Part shown: one piece after another, positions 1-8,858 of the stretch
How the letters are laid out: each line of letters starts with the position of its first letter
Numbering within the stretch: the first letter of the stretch is position 1
Assembly (NCBI RefSeq): GCF_947631555.1
Contig: NZ_CANRLT010000001.1
Coordinates: forward strand, 35,793 to 99,792
Reading direction: 5' to 3'
DNA from: an uncultured Mailhella sp.
GTDB taxonomy: Bacteria > Desulfobacterota > Desulfovibrionia > Desulfovibrionales > Desulfovibrionaceae
Length of the DNA: 64,000 bases
Notes under the pieces: generated by a model
What the model saw: the letters and a program-made list of their open reading frames with translations, nothing else
Told to the model about the DNA's origin: nothing
Databases searched by the model: none
Translations under genes and position numbers: made by a program

Positions 1-708
1 GACAGTATTGCAGCCGAAGTACTGGCCAAGAAGGAATACGGCCGGCACGACGTGAAACTGTTCTGGAAGGGGGAGCTTGTGAAAGAGATGAAGAGCATCG
101 GCCGCATTCCCCTGCCCCCCTATATAAAAAGGGAACAGCGCAGCGAGGATCTTTCCCGCTATCAGACGCTGTACGCCAGGCGCGACAAGGCAGGCAGCGT
201 CGCTGCTCCCACGGCGGGACTGCATTTCACCGAGGCCATGCGCCGGACGCTGGAGGAGCGGGGGTTTTCCTGGGCGGAAGTCACCCTGCACGTCGGTTAC
301 GGAACCTTCAGTCCCGTGCGGGAAGATGATATTCGCCGTCACACCCTGCACGGCGAGTTTGTGGAAATTTCTCCCGAGACCGCTCAGACTGTACGCCGTG
401 CCGTGAGGGACGGGCGTCCGGTTGTGGCCGTGGGCACGACTTCCTGCCGCACACTCGAAGGCTGCTTTCAGCTGCACGGGGAGATTCCGGAACAGGGATG
501 GCACGGCTGGACAAATATCTTCATCTATCCCGGCTATACGTTCCGCGTCGTCGAACACCTCATCACGAATTTTCATCTGCCCCAGTCTTCGCTTATCATG
601 CTAGTCGCCGCCCTGTGCGGAAGAGAACGCATTCTTGACGCCTACGCGGAAGCCGTGGAAAGAAAATACCGCTTCTTTTCCTATGGGGATGCCATGTTGG
701 TACGCTGA
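1..708 (+). CDS. queA: QueA, tRNA preQ1(34) S-adenosylmethionine ribosyltransferase-isomerase (5'-truncated by window edge)
   Basis: QueA transfers and isomerises the ribosyl group of S-adenosylmethionine onto 7-aminomethyl-7-deazaguanine at the tRNA wobble position, making epoxyqueuosine in the cytoplasm. The reading frame is open from base 1, so the N-terminal third lies outside the window; 235 C-terminal residues of a protein usually near 340-350 are present. Family motifs are clear: SVAAPTAGLHFT, VTLHVGYGTFSPVR, VGTTSCRTLE and the C-terminal NFHLPQSSLIMLVAALCG block. The stop is followed by about 220 non-coding bases before the next gene. Nothing unusual is seen in the visible part. Confidence 0.97.
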   Translation, partial: DSIAAEVLAKKEYGRHDVKLFWKGELVKEMKSIGRIPLPPYIKREQRSEDLSRYQTLYARRDKAGSVAAPTAGLHFTEAMRRTLEERGFSWAEVTLHVGYGTFSPVREDDIRRHTLHGEFVEISPETAQTVRRAVRDGRPVVAVGTTSCRTLEGCFQLHGEIPEQGWHGWTNIFIYPGYTFRVVEHLITNFHLPQSSLIMLVAALCGRERILDAYAEAVERKYRFFSYGDAMLVR

Positions 709-796
709 AGAAAGGTTCAGCGGGAGGAGCGCACGGCGGAGCGGGAAGCGGACGAGGGGCTTGCCGGGCAAGGGCTATTTCGTTACCATATTCTGG

Positions 797-834
797 CTTT
801 CAGCCATTTTTCAGAAAAGAAAGGTGGCTGAAAG
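797..834. terminator. intergenic hairpin after queA
   Basis: A 15-bp inverted repeat (797-811 pairing with 820-834, two G-T wobbles) encloses an 8-base loop between queA and the next gene. No T-run follows on the plus strand, so it is only a possible weak terminator or processing site. Confidence 0.4.
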
Positions 835-929
835 GGGTAAGTTTGTGCTGTCCGGGGCGTCGGCTTTGCGGCCCTGTAAAACACCGTGAGCGCCTGCCGG
901 CGCGCCACACAGAGAGAAGCAGGTTTGAC

Positions 930-2732
930 ATGGACAAGAGGGGTGAGGAAAGAGGAAGATTTTCCAACGGGCGTGCTTTTGAACGGAACAGCGAGAAAAA
1001 GCGCGGAACAGAAGCCTCCGGCGCGTTCCAGCGCTTTGAGCCGGGTGAAAACAGGGAAAAGGGGAGAGACTTTCCTCAGGAAGAGAGAAGAGACGGCGCC
1101 CGGCGCCCTTCCCGCGGAGACCTGGGCGCAATCATGGATATTGACGCCGACATCCTGCACCTCATCGCCCGCCGTTCCCACCTTCTTTCCCGCCTGAGTT
1201 CCGGCGGCCGTCTGGCCTCAGAAAAGGAAAAAATCCTGCGCCTGGCCTGGGAGAGCAAGGCCGCCCGCCTTTCCCGCGACAGCCGTCTTTCCCGCGATTT
1301 CTTCGTGCTTCTTCAGTCCATTGAGATTCTGTCCCGCGCCGAAGAGGAACAGGGGGGATATAACCTGGCTCCTTCATTTGAGGCCGTGGACATCCGCCTG
1401 CCCGCGCCCACGGATCTGATGGCGGCCCGCTGCTGGCTGGCGCTTGCCGCGGCTTCCGGTCAGAAGCTCATGGTGGAGCGCCTGCCCCTCACGAACGCCG
1501 TGGTCAGCGCCATCAAGGCGCTGAATCAGATGGGGGGACAGATCGGGTGGGATGACGATGGCGTGATACAGAGCCGAGGCGGAAGCGGCCTTACCCGCAA
1601 TATGGACAAGGTGATCCATATTGGTGACGACGCCTTTAATTTCTGGCTTGTTCTCGCCTTTTCTGCAGGTATGCCTACCCGGCTGAAGATCACGGGAGAG
1701 AATTCCCTGCGTTTTCTCAACCTCGCTCCGGTTCGTCACTTCCTGCCCCAGCTTGGTGTACGTCTGACCAATGTCATACCCTCCCAGGACGGCCTTCCCG
1801 TCCGCATCGAGTGTTCGGGCCTGACGCCTCCCGAGGTAACGCTTCCTGACGACATTCCCGAAGACTTTGCCGCGGCACTTGTGCTTGCCTCTGCCTTCTG
1901 GGAACATCCCTGCCGCATCGTTTTTTCCGAAAGAGCGCCCCGCTTGCTGCCGCTGGTGCTGAGTATTCTTGAAGTTTCCGGAGCGGCGGTACGTTACGAG
2001 GAAGGAGCGGTCAAGGTGGAGCGCGGAACCCTCTCCCTTCCCGAAAAACCGGTGATTCCCGTGGATCCGATGGTCGCAGCCGTGCTGTTGATGCTTCCGG
2101 GATTCAACGGCGGACGGGTTGAGCTTTCCGGTGGCTGGGGACATTTCCGCGCACATGGGCTGGTGGAGAAAATGCTTCAGGACGCGGGTCTGGACGTTGC
2201 CTATGCCGCGGATTCCGTAGTCTGTTCCGGCAAGAGCCGGGCAACGGCGGCTCCAACGGCCGCAGATCTTGCCGCCATTCTTGAGGTCTGCCCGGAGCTT
2301 TTGCCTCTGGCGGCGCTGATCACGGCCGCGGCGGTGTGTGAGGGCGAGAAAACCGGTATGCCTGAACTTTCCGGCGAAGACCGGCACCTGTTTACGGCGT
2401 TTTCAGCCGTGTGCGGCGTGGAGGAGCGCGATGGGGTCCTTGTCTGCGGCGGGAAGGACGCGCCCGGCTTCTGGGTAGCCCCCTCGGCGTCCTGGGCCAT
2501 GGCCTACGCTCTGGCGGCCTTCCTGCGGCCCAATATCCGGCTTTCCAATCCCGGCATCGTTTTCGGACGCTTCCCTTCCTTCTGGAAAATCTATAATGCC
2601 CTGCCCTGCCCGGACCTGACAGGCAGGGAGAGACAGGAGACTGAAGATGTCAGACCTGCCCGCAGACGTGTCATCGCTCAGGGAGTCTATGGAGAGCTTC
2701 CTCCAGAACCCCCTGCCGGAGACGATTTCTGA
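930..2732 (+). CDS. Divergent EPSP-synthase-like (AroA-fold) protein with chorismate-mutase-like N-terminal helices
   Basis: About 600 residues. After a highly charged, probably disordered N-terminus (about 1-68), a helical stretch starting MDIDADILHLIARRSHLLSRL resembles AroQ-type chorismate mutase helices. The rest follows the two-domain EPSP synthase fold, with counterparts of the 'SLR..MxPL' region (NSLRFLNLAPVRHFLPQLG), of the R-x-K-E-x-D-R region (GGWGHFRAHGLVEKML) and of the C-terminal DPGC-x-SKTFP region (NPGIVFGRFPSFWKIY). The usual catalytic Lys, Asp and Arg positions are replaced in these, so a genuine EPSP synthase reaction is doubtful. The ATG at 930 has an upstream purine-rich GAAGCAGG; 1134 is the alternative start if the charged leader is not translated. 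The function is unknown. Confidence 0.7.
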   Translation: MDKRGEERGRFSNGRAFERNSEKKRGTEASGAFQRFEPGENREKGRDFPQEERRDGARRPSRGDLGAIMDIDADILHLIARRSHLLSRLSSGGRLASEKEKILRLAWESKAARLSRDSRLSRDFFVLLQSIEILSRAEEEQGGYNLAPSFEAVDIRLPAPTDLMAARCWLALAAASGQKLMVERLPLTNAVVSAIKALNQMGGQIGWDDDGVIQSRGGSGLTRNMDKVIHIGDDAFNFWLVLAFSAGMPTRLKITGENSLRFLNLAPVRHFLPQLGVRLTNVIPSQDGLPVRIECSGLTPPEVTLPDDIPEDFAAALVLASAFWEHPCRIVFSERAPRLLPLVLSILEVSGAAVRYEEGAVKVERGTLSLPEKPVIPVDPMVAAVLLMLPGFNGGRVELSGGWGHFRAHGLVEKMLQDAGLDVAYAADSVVCSGKSRATAAPTAADLAAILEVCPELLPLAALITAAAVCEGEKTGMPELSGEDRHLFTAFSAVCGVEERDGVLVCGGKDAPGFWVAPSASWAMAYALAAFLRPNIRLSNPGIVFGRFPSFWKIYNALPCPDLTGRERQETEDVRPARRRVIAQGVYGELPPEPPAGDDF

Positions 2733-2943
2733 GCTTGAAGCGCAGATCGCCGTCATCGAAGCTGAACAAAAGCGCTGTGCAGATACCATAAAGGAACTGA
2801 TGGCGCGTGAAGATTTTGCCAAAGGCATCTATTACGCACAGGAGATACACGAGCTGCATCAGCAGAAGAACATGCTGGAGACTCATAAACAGTACCGCCG
2901 TGTGCGCATCGGCCGTCTGAATTTTGAGCGCGGCTCGTTCTGA
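2647..2943 (+). CDS. Hypothetical small coiled-coil protein
   Basis: A 98-residue charged, probably alpha-helical protein with heptad-like spacing across residues 25-85 (stretches such as ISELEAQIAVIEAEQKR). No family is recognised. The ATG at 2647 has a good AGGAGA ribosome site six bases upstream, so the start is favoured although it lies 86 bases inside the end of the previous gene, in another frame. An internal ATG at 2689 would shorten the overlap. The next gene starts 16 bases after its stop, so the three genes are probably co-transcribed. It has no signal peptide or membrane segment. Confidence 0.65.
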   Translation: MSDLPADVSSLRESMESFLQNPLPETISELEAQIAVIEAEQKRCADTIKELMAREDFAKGIYYAQEIHELHQQKNMLETHKQYRRVRIGRLNFERGSF

Positions 2944-2959
2944 AGAGGCTGGGAGAGTT

Positions 2960-3652
2960 ATGAGCGAAGAACACAAGTGCCGGCAGTGCGGAACCTGCTG
3001 CCGAAAGGGTGGCCCCGCCCTGCACCGGGAAGATTTTCCCCTGCTGGCAGAGGGCGTGCTTCAGCTTCAGGATTTGTGTACGTTCCGTGCCGGAGAGCTG
3101 GTGCGGGATACGTCCGATGGCAGCGTGGTGCCCCTGCCCGAGGAGATCGTCAAAATCGCTCCGGCTCATGGGGCCCGCCCAGACGACTGGACCTGCCGCT
3201 TTCTGACGGGAAACGGCCGCTGCTTCATCCACGACCGCGCTCCTGCGGAGTGCCGCGCCCTGTTCTGTGACGATCCTTCGGCGCTTCTGGCCATGCACTG
3301 GGAGGATCGCCTGGACAGAAAAACCATTCTTGAGCAGCTCGAAGCGCCGGCGTGGCTTCTGGAATCAGTTCAAGCGCATGAGGAGCGCTGCGGCTATCAG
3401 GAACTCACCGAGCTGGCCTCGCGGCTGGAAACGCAGGAACAAGCCCGCAGGGAGCTGGTGGAAGTTGTGGAGTACGACCGTGCCTTCCGCGACCTGGTAG
3501 CGGAAAAGGGCAAGGTGCGCCGGGAAATGCTGGATTTTCTGTTCGGGCGTCCGCTCCTGCACACGGTCGTCATGTTTGGCATCGACGCCCGGCGTCATGC
3601 CGACGGAAGTGTCACTCTCGTCCAGACCACGAAAGCCACCCTCAAGAGGTAG
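2960..3652 (+). CDS. YkgJ-family cysteine-cluster protein (putative Zn/Fe-binding)
   Basis: A 230-residue protein of the UPF0153/YkgJ type. It opens with the diagnostic cluster C-x2-C-G-x-C-C (CRQCGTCCRKGG, residues 7-17) and has further cysteines in CRFLTGNGRCFIHDRAPAEC and FC, typical of this proposed zinc- or iron-chelating family; the molecular role of the family is not established. The start at 2960 is chosen over an upstream in-frame ATG at 2924 because GGGAGAG lies just ahead of it and the cysteine cluster is normally N-terminal. The C-terminal 80 residues are a charged helical extension. It sits 4 bases ahead of hldD. Confidence 0.85.
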   Translation: MSEEHKCRQCGTCCRKGGPALHREDFPLLAEGVLQLQDLCTFRAGELVRDTSDGSVVPLPEEIVKIAPAHGARPDDWTCRFLTGNGRCFIHDRAPAECRALFCDDPSALLAMHWEDRLDRKTILEQLEAPAWLLESVQAHEERCGYQELTELASRLETQEQARRELVEVVEYDRAFRDLVAEKGKVRREMLDFLFGRPLLHTVVMFGIDARRHADGSVTLVQTTKATLKR

Positions 3653-3656
3653 AAGC

Positions 3657-4637
3657 ATGATTATCGTCACTGGAGGCGCCGGACTCATCGGCGCGAACAT
3701 GATCTGGGAGCTGAACCGTCAGGGAGAGGACGACATCCTCGTGGTGGATAACCTCGCTTCTACAGAAAAATGGAAAAATTTGTCTCATCTGCGCTACAGC
3801 AATTATCTGCACCGTGACCGCTTTCTTGAGCAGCTCCGTTCCGGCCATAAACTTGAAGGCGTGGAAGCTGTGATCCACATGGGCGCGTGTTCTTCCACCA
3901 CGGAGAGCAACGCCGATTTTCTCATGGAGAACAATTTTCACTACACCGTGGAATTGTGTCTTGCCGCACTGGAAGCCGGAGCGCGCTTCATCACGGCGAG
4001 CAGTGCGGCCACCTACGGGGACGGGGAACTGGGCTTTTCCGACGACCTGGAGCTTATGCCGAAGCTGCGCCCGCTGAACATGTACGGCTATTCCAAAAAG
4101 CTGTTCGACCTGTGGTGCCTGCGCCATCATCTGCTTGATGAAGTCGTGAATCTGAAGTTCTTCAACGTCTACGGCCCGGATGAATACCACAAAGGCGGCA
4201 TGATGAGCATGGTTTGCCGTGCCGTTCCACAGGTGCGCGAGACGGGCAGAATACGCCTTTTCAAGTCCGGCAGCGAAAAATACGGGGACGGGGAATCCGT
4301 GCGCGACTTCGTCTATTCCAAAGACTGCGCGGCCCTCATGCGCTGGTTCATTGAACAGCGTTCCTGCTGCGGCATCTTCAATGTAGGCACGGGAAAGGCG
4401 CGCTCCTGGAACGACCTGGCCCGCGCCGTGTTTGCCGCCATGGATCTGCCGGAACATATCGAGTATTTCGATATGCCTGAACACCTTAAGGGCAAGTATC
4501 AGTACTTTACGGAAGCGGACATGTCCTGGATGGAGCGCGAGCACTGCCCCATACGTTTCCACAGCCTTGAAGAGGGCGTGGACGACTATGTGCGGAACTA
4601 CCTGACCCGGGAAGACCCGTACCTCTGTTCACTCTAG
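3657..4637 (+). CDS. hldD: ADP-L-glycero-D-manno-heptose 6-epimerase
   Basis: A 326-residue short-chain dehydrogenase/epimerase that converts ADP-D-glycero-D-manno-heptose into the L-glycero form used in the LPS inner core. The Rossmann motif TGGAGLIGANM starts at residue 5, the Ser/Thr-rich SSAATYGDG block is near 115-124, and the catalytic Y143-x3-K147 pair lies in NMYGYSKK. Length and motif order match HldD/RfaD. The start at 3657 is preferred over an in-frame upstream ATG (3576) because the dinucleotide-binding motif must be N-terminal and the upstream part overlaps the YkgJ-family gene. It is the last gene of a plus-strand group and is closed by a hairpin terminator. It implies a heptose-containing LPS. 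Confidence 0.95.
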   Translation: MIIVTGGAGLIGANMIWELNRQGEDDILVVDNLASTEKWKNLSHLRYSNYLHRDRFLEQLRSGHKLEGVEAVIHMGACSSTTESNADFLMENNFHYTVELCLAALEAGARFITASSAATYGDGELGFSDDLELMPKLRPLNMYGYSKKLFDLWCLRHHLLDEVVNLKFFNVYGPDEYHKGGMMSMVCRAVPQVRETGRIRLFKSGSEKYGDGESVRDFVYSKDCAALMRWFIEQRSCCGIFNVGTGKARSWNDLARAVFAAMDLPEHIEYFDMPEHLKGKYQYFTEADMSWMEREHCPIRFHSLEEGVDDYVRNYLTREDPYLCSL

Positions 4638-4650
4638 GCAGCATAAAAAA

Positions 4651-4681
4651 ACGCTGTTCTCCTGCTGGAACGGCGTCTTTT
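4651..4681. terminator. bidirectional intrinsic terminator between hldD and thiL
   Basis: Stem 4651-4659 / 4668-4676 (9 bp, one G-T wobble) is followed by CTTTT on the plus strand and preceded by a run of A, which reads as T7 on the minus strand. It serves the convergent ends of hldD and thiL. Confidence 0.8.
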
Positions 4682-4695
4682 GTTATGGGAAGATT

Positions 4696-5721
4696 TCAGG
4701 CTCCGAAGTGGTCGAAGCCTTTCATGACAACGAGTTTCCCGTTCAGGAAAAAAGGCCCCTTGCGCACCTGTCCCAGCACAAGAGGGCGGATCGAGGCGTT
4801 CTGAAGGCAGGTACGCAGGTCAGGCCAGAGCGCCTGCGGGCAGGTACAGGCCAGGGCGTAGTCTTCTCCGCCTTCAAGGGCGAAGGCTGCTGCGTCCAGT
4901 CCGCGGCTTTCCGCATAGGTTCTCACCTCGCTGTGGAGCGACTGTTCGGGGAGGAAGAGTTCCGCCCCCAGGCCACTGCCTGGGCTGGCAAGCAGGCGGG
5001 GCAGGTCGCGGGCCAGGCCGTCGGACACATCCATGAGGCCGAGGCGTTCTCCGGCATCGTGTTCCACCGCAAAGCGTCCCAGAAGCGCCCCTTCCCGAAC
5101 CAGAGGCTGGGGACGCAGGTGGCGGGAACAGGCTTCGGGCCAGAGGGCTTTCACCCTTGCCGCCGCGCTTGCGTCCGGATCAGAGAGCGTTTGTTCGAGG
5201 ACGGCAAGCCCCAGGCGGGCGAGGCCGATGTCACCCAGCAGGATCACGAGATCGCCTTCTTTGGCCACGCCGCGGCGCAGTCCTTGAGGCAGACCGGCGG
5301 GCAGTTCGCCCCAGGCCGTGATGCAGACGTTCAGGAGTGCAGAACGGGAGAGATCGCCGCCGGACACGCAGAGGTCGAAACGCCGGCTCAGCGCGGCCAT
5401 GCCTTCGCAGAAGGCGTCGAGCCACGCGGCGTCTTCGCGGCCGGTGAGCGTCAGTCCTATGCTGAAGCCCGTGGGACGCGCGCCGGCAGCCCCGATGTCA
5501 CTCAGGTTGACCGCGAGGGCCTTGAAGCCGATGTCGCAGGGAGTGAAATAGCGGCGGCGAAAATGGGAGTCTTCCACAAAAATATCGGTGCTGACGGCCA
5601 GCGGACCAGAGGGGCGCAGAACGGCGCAGTCGTCTCCCCGCCCCAGAAGGAGCGAGGGGTGAACGCGGGGAAAATGCCGGTCCACGATGGAAAGAATGTC
5701 GTCTTCGCCGGCGGGTTTCAT
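4696..5721 (-). CDS. thiL: Thiamine-monophosphate kinase
   Basis: ThiL phosphorylates thiamine monophosphate to the coenzyme thiamine diphosphate. This 341-residue protein has the AIR-synthase-like fold signatures: GRGDDCAVLRP and STDIFVEDSHFRR near the N-terminus (substrate and Mg-ATP binding), NLSDIGAAGARP, the glycine-rich SGGDLSRS, and LMDVSDGLARDL plus GGEDYAL in the C-terminal half. The length is normal. Its ATG overlaps the stop of the upstream helicase gene by 4 bases, so translation is probably coupled. A second thiamine gene, thiC, lies 50 kb away. Confidence 0.95.
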   Translation of the reverse strand: MKPAGEDDILSIVDRHFPRVHPSLLLGRGDDCAVLRPSGPLAVSTDIFVEDSHFRRRYFTPCDIGFKALAVNLSDIGAAGARPTGFSIGLTLTGREDAAWLDAFCEGMAALSRRFDLCVSGGDLSRSALLNVCITAWGELPAGLPQGLRRGVAKEGDLVILLGDIGLARLGLAVLEQTLSDPDASAAARVKALWPEACSRHLRPQPLVREGALLGRFAVEHDAGERLGLMDVSDGLARDLPRLLASPGSGLGAELFLPEQSLHSEVRTYAESRGLDAAAFALEGGEDYALACTCPQALWPDLRTCLQNASIRPLVLGQVRKGPFFLNGKLVVMKGFDHFGA

Positions 5722-8015
5722 GGCTTCTCCAGAATAAGGTAGTCGGCCAGAATAATTTTCAGTCCCAGCCCGGGGAAATTGACGCGGTATTTGTCCGGCG
5801 GGATTTCTTCGACGATTTTACCTCTTCCGAAAATGCGGTGACGGCAGAAACCGAGCCTTGAAGGATCCTTGCGTTCGGCTTTCGGCGTTTCCCATTCATC
5901 CGCCCCTTCTTCCCCCTTTTCTTCCCCATGCTGCGCTGCGGTCGAAGGCGGAATATCCGGTTTCCATGCGGTTCTTTCCCGTTGGGGCGGCCATGCACCG
6001 GAGCGTTCTTCTTCGTCCCGGCGCTGGAGCCTGGAAGAAGTTTCGTCCGGAGTGCCGTACTGTCCTGAAAAGCGTCGTTCGGAGCGCGGAGGTTCAAGGA
6101 CGGTTCGCCGCGAGAGAACTCCCCCGTAGCCTTCGTAGATTTCGTCCAGCCTATCCGGGGACAGTTCGCGGATAAAGGTGCTGGGGGTCGCTGGTTCCTG
6201 CCCGCCAAACGCCCTGTTGTACAGAGTGAGCGGGGAAAAAAGATCCAGCGTGTCCTTTGCGCGTGTGCAGGCCACATACATGAGCCGCCGCTCTTCTTCG
6301 AAGTCCTCCGGACGCACCGCGGCGTGGCGCGAGGGGAAGCGGTCTTCCACGAGGTCGATGATGAGCACACAGGGCCATTCCAGCCCCTTGGCGGAATGGA
6401 CGGTGGACAGGGTGACGCTCCTGCCGCCGTCGTCTTCCTGATCTTCTTCGGGATTGTCCAGCGAAATATCAGCCACGAAGAGCTGAAGATCCTCGTAGCC
6501 TGAAGCTATGGAGGACATTTCCTCAAGGCCCTGAAGGCGCCTCGGCCAGTCGTCGGGAAAAAGCTCCTCCATCTTCGGACGGTAGTGTTCGAGGATGCGC
6601 AGAACAGCGTCTTCCGGCTTGACTTTCTCCATGCGCAATCCGGCGATGAGCGCCATGTTTTCCCTGAAGTCGGGCCAGCGGCCGCAGGCCTTGTTCAGCG
6701 CCTGTTCGTCGCCGCGGCAGGAGAGTTCGAAAAGCCTGCGCGAGGTCTTTGGCCCTATGCCCTTCGAAAGGGCGGCGATGCGGTCAAAGGAGGGCAGATC
6801 AAGGGGATTGACCACGAGCCTGGCGAAGGCCATGACATCTTTGACATGGGCCGCTTCCGCATAACGCAGTCCGCCGTATTTGCGGAAGCCCACGGCGCGT
6901 TTCTTCAATTCTACTTCCAGATGGTAGGACTGGTAGCCGGAGCGGAAAAGTACGGCAATATCGCCGGGCTGATGCGTTTCGAGCAGTTCTTCGATGCGCC
7001 GCGCCGCAAGCTGGGCCTGACTGAGGTCGCTGAGCGGCCGGTAGAGGGTGACGGCCTTTTCTTCTGGTACAGGACGGCGGGAGAAAAGGTGCTTCTGATA
7101 GCCCTCTGTACTGTGAGCCAGCAGGTCGTTGGCCACATCCAGCACAGGCTGCACCGAGCGGTAATTTTCTTCCAGACGGATGATATGCGTTCCTTCAAAG
7201 AGCTTGGGAAACTCCAGAATGTTGCGCACCGTGGCCCCGCGAAAGGCGTAGATGGACTGGGCGTCGTCACCCACGGCCATGACATTGCCCCGTTCTCCGG
7301 CGAGGAGACGCACCAGACGCGCCTGCACCTTGTTGGTGTCCTGATATTCGTCCACCATGACTTGATGGAAACGCAGCTGCTGGGCGCGAAGGATTTCCGG
7401 TTGTTCCAGAAAGAGCCGTTCCAGTTCGAAAAGCAGGTCGTCGTAGTCCAGGAGCGCGTGTTCGCGCTTGTAGTTCTGGTAGGCTTCGGCCAGCTGTTCG
7501 AGGTCGGAGGCATGGGGCAGGAGGTGCTGCGCCTCGCGTGAGAGCACGTCTTCGAGGGGCAGTTCCTTGTTGCGTGCCTTGCTGATGAGGGCGAGCACGG
7601 CCTGTTTTTGCGGGAAGGTGCGGTCGCCCTTGCCAATATTAAGGGTGTCCTTGCAGGTTTTCAGGGCAGCCGTACTGTCCGCCGTGTCCATGATGCTGAT
7701 CGGGCCGCGGCTCCAGGAGGGCGGATAGCGCCGCAGCACGGAAAAGGCGAAGCTGTGGAACGTGCCCCCCTGCACGCCAAGGAGCTGCTCATCCAGAAGC
7801 TGGGAAGCCCGGTGCAGCATCTCCTGTGCGGCCTTGCGCGTGAAGGTAAGCAGCAGCATGGAGTGAGGGGCGCAGCCCTGTTCGGCGAGCCAGGCCAGAC
7901 GGTAGACAATGGTTCTTGTCTTGCCGCTTCCCGCGCCGGCTATGACCAGCAGCGGGCCTTCCGGAGCCGTCACGGCTTCTTTTTGAGGCTTGTTCAGAAG
8001 GGAGAGATCAAGCAT
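5718..8015 (-). CDS. UvrD/PcrA/Rep-type ATP-dependent DNA helicase (SF1A)
   Basis: A 765-residue 3'-5' DNA helicase. Motifs in order: Q-motif LNKPQKEAV, Walker A GAGSGKT (27-33), LTFTRKAAQEM (Ia), Walker B VDEYQDTN (II), GDDAQSIYAFRGA (III), LEENYRS (IV), TVHSAKGLEWP (V) and RRLMYVACTRAKD (VI). The C-terminal segment is long and low-complexity, rich in Arg, Glu and Pro, before a short final domain resembling the Tudor-like tail of PcrA-type enzymes. It sits between engB and thiL with short overlaps on both sides (8 and 4 bases). Motifs do not settle whether it is the UvrD, PcrA or Rep functional type, so no symbol is given. Confidence 0.94.
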   Translation of the reverse strand: MLDLSLLNKPQKEAVTAPEGPLLVIAGAGSGKTRTIVYRLAWLAEQGCAPHSMLLLTFTRKAAQEMLHRASQLLDEQLLGVQGGTFHSFAFSVLRRYPPSWSRGPISIMDTADSTAALKTCKDTLNIGKGDRTFPQKQAVLALISKARNKELPLEDVLSREAQHLLPHASDLEQLAEAYQNYKREHALLDYDDLLFELERLFLEQPEILRAQQLRFHQVMVDEYQDTNKVQARLVRLLAGERGNVMAVGDDAQSIYAFRGATVRNILEFPKLFEGTHIIRLEENYRSVQPVLDVANDLLAHSTEGYQKHLFSRRPVPEEKAVTLYRPLSDLSQAQLAARRIEELLETHQPGDIAVLFRSGYQSYHLEVELKKRAVGFRKYGGLRYAEAAHVKDVMAFARLVVNPLDLPSFDRIAALSKGIGPKTSRRLFELSCRGDEQALNKACGRWPDFRENMALIAGLRMEKVKPEDAVLRILEHYRPKMEELFPDDWPRRLQGLEEMSSIASGYEDLQLFVADISLDNPEEDQEDDGGRSVTLSTVHSAKGLEWPCVLIIDLVEDRFPSRHAAVRPEDFEEERRLMYVACTRAKDTLDLFSPLTLYNRAFGGQEPATPSTFIRELSPDRLDEIYEGYGGVLSRRTVLEPPRSERRFSGQYGTPDETSSRLQRRDEEERSGAWPPQRERTAWKPDIPPSTAAQHGEEKGEEGADEWETPKAERKDPSRLGFCRHRIFGRGKIVEEIPPDKYRVNFPGLGLKIILADYLILEKP

Positions 8016-8664
8016 GTTCAGGAGCGCCCGTGGAAATTTCCGCGTTTAACGGAGTTTCGGCAGTGCGTCCAGCTTCGCGCAGGCGCACCCAGAGTTCATC
8101 AAGTCCCATGCGGGTTACGGACGAGACGACGACAGGTTTGTCTCCCAGAAGGCGTTCCCAGGTTTTTGCCTGTGCCGCCCGTTCCTGAAGTCTGCATTTG
8201 TCCGCCTTTGTCAGCACACCGATGACGGGCAGGCTGCGGGCGCGGGCAAACTCGGCCATGATGCGGTCGGATTCCTGTGTGGGAATGCGGCAGTCGATGA
8301 GCAGGGCCAGTGCGCGCAGGGAGGGTGTATGCTCAAGGTAGCGCTGGATGAGGGCGGCCCAGGCTTTGCGCTCTTCCTGACCGCGGCGGGCGTAGCCGTA
8401 GCCGGGGAGATCAGTGAGGCAGAAGCCGTCGGGGTGGACTTTGAACAGGTTCACGGAGCGGGTCTTGCCCGGTTCGGAGCTGACTTTGGCCAGCGTTTTC
8501 CTGCGGGCCAGAGCGTTGATGAGGGACGATTTGCCCACGTTGGAACGTCCGGCAAAGGCGATCTGCGGAAGGTCGTGTGCTGCGGATTCCAGCTGATTCA
8601 GGGTGTAGAGCGTGGCCAGAAGTTCCAGCGAAGGCGTATTTTTTTTGTCGGACTGGTCGGGCAT
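8008..8664 (-). CDS. engB: Ribosome biogenesis GTPase EngB/YsxC (YihA)
   Basis: A small Era-type GTPase needed for late 50S ribosomal subunit assembly. G1 is GRSNVGKSS (39-47), G2 lies in the EPGKTRSVN region, G3 is DLPGYGYA and G4 is TKADK; the 218-residue size fits the family. The start at 8664 is favoured because GGGGAG lies just upstream on the minus strand; an in-frame ATG at 8706 would add 14 residues. The 3' end overlaps the helicase start by 8 bases. The gene diverges from efp. Confidence 0.94.
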   Translation of the reverse strand: MPDQSDKKNTPSLELLATLYTLNQLESAAHDLPQIAFAGRSNVGKSSLINALARRKTLAKVSSEPGKTRSVNLFKVHPDGFCLTDLPGYGYARRGQEERKAWAALIQRYLEHTPSLRALALLIDCRIPTQESDRIMAEFARARSLPVIGVLTKADKCRLQERAAQAKTWERLLGDKPVVVSSVTRMGLDELWVRLREAGRTAETPLNAEISTGAPEHA

Positions 8665-8858
8665 ACGGCTCCCCGTGAGTTGACAAAGTGAGGCAGTATC
8701 GGACAATATATCTTGCTTTTTGGAAAGGACAGAGTAGCCCGCTCTCTTGGAAAAGGCAAATCCCTGTTCTCGTTCCAGCAGGGCGGCCGGAACGGGTCCC
8801 GACAGCGCTGGGGTTGCCGTCCGTCCTGGTCTGCATAAGAATTTTGCCTGGAGGCATC

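Noticed and set aside
1374..2387. 337-codon minus-strand open frame opposite the EPSP-synthase-like gene
   Set aside because: The plus-strand frame has recognisable fold patterns; the other strand does not.
4708..5742. 344-codon plus-strand open frame opposite thiL
   Set aside because: Shadow of thiL, which has complete family motifs.
8688..8858. Longer EF-P starting at 8688
   Set aside because: The extra 57 residues do not match EF-P and the ATG at 8859 has GGAGG upstream.
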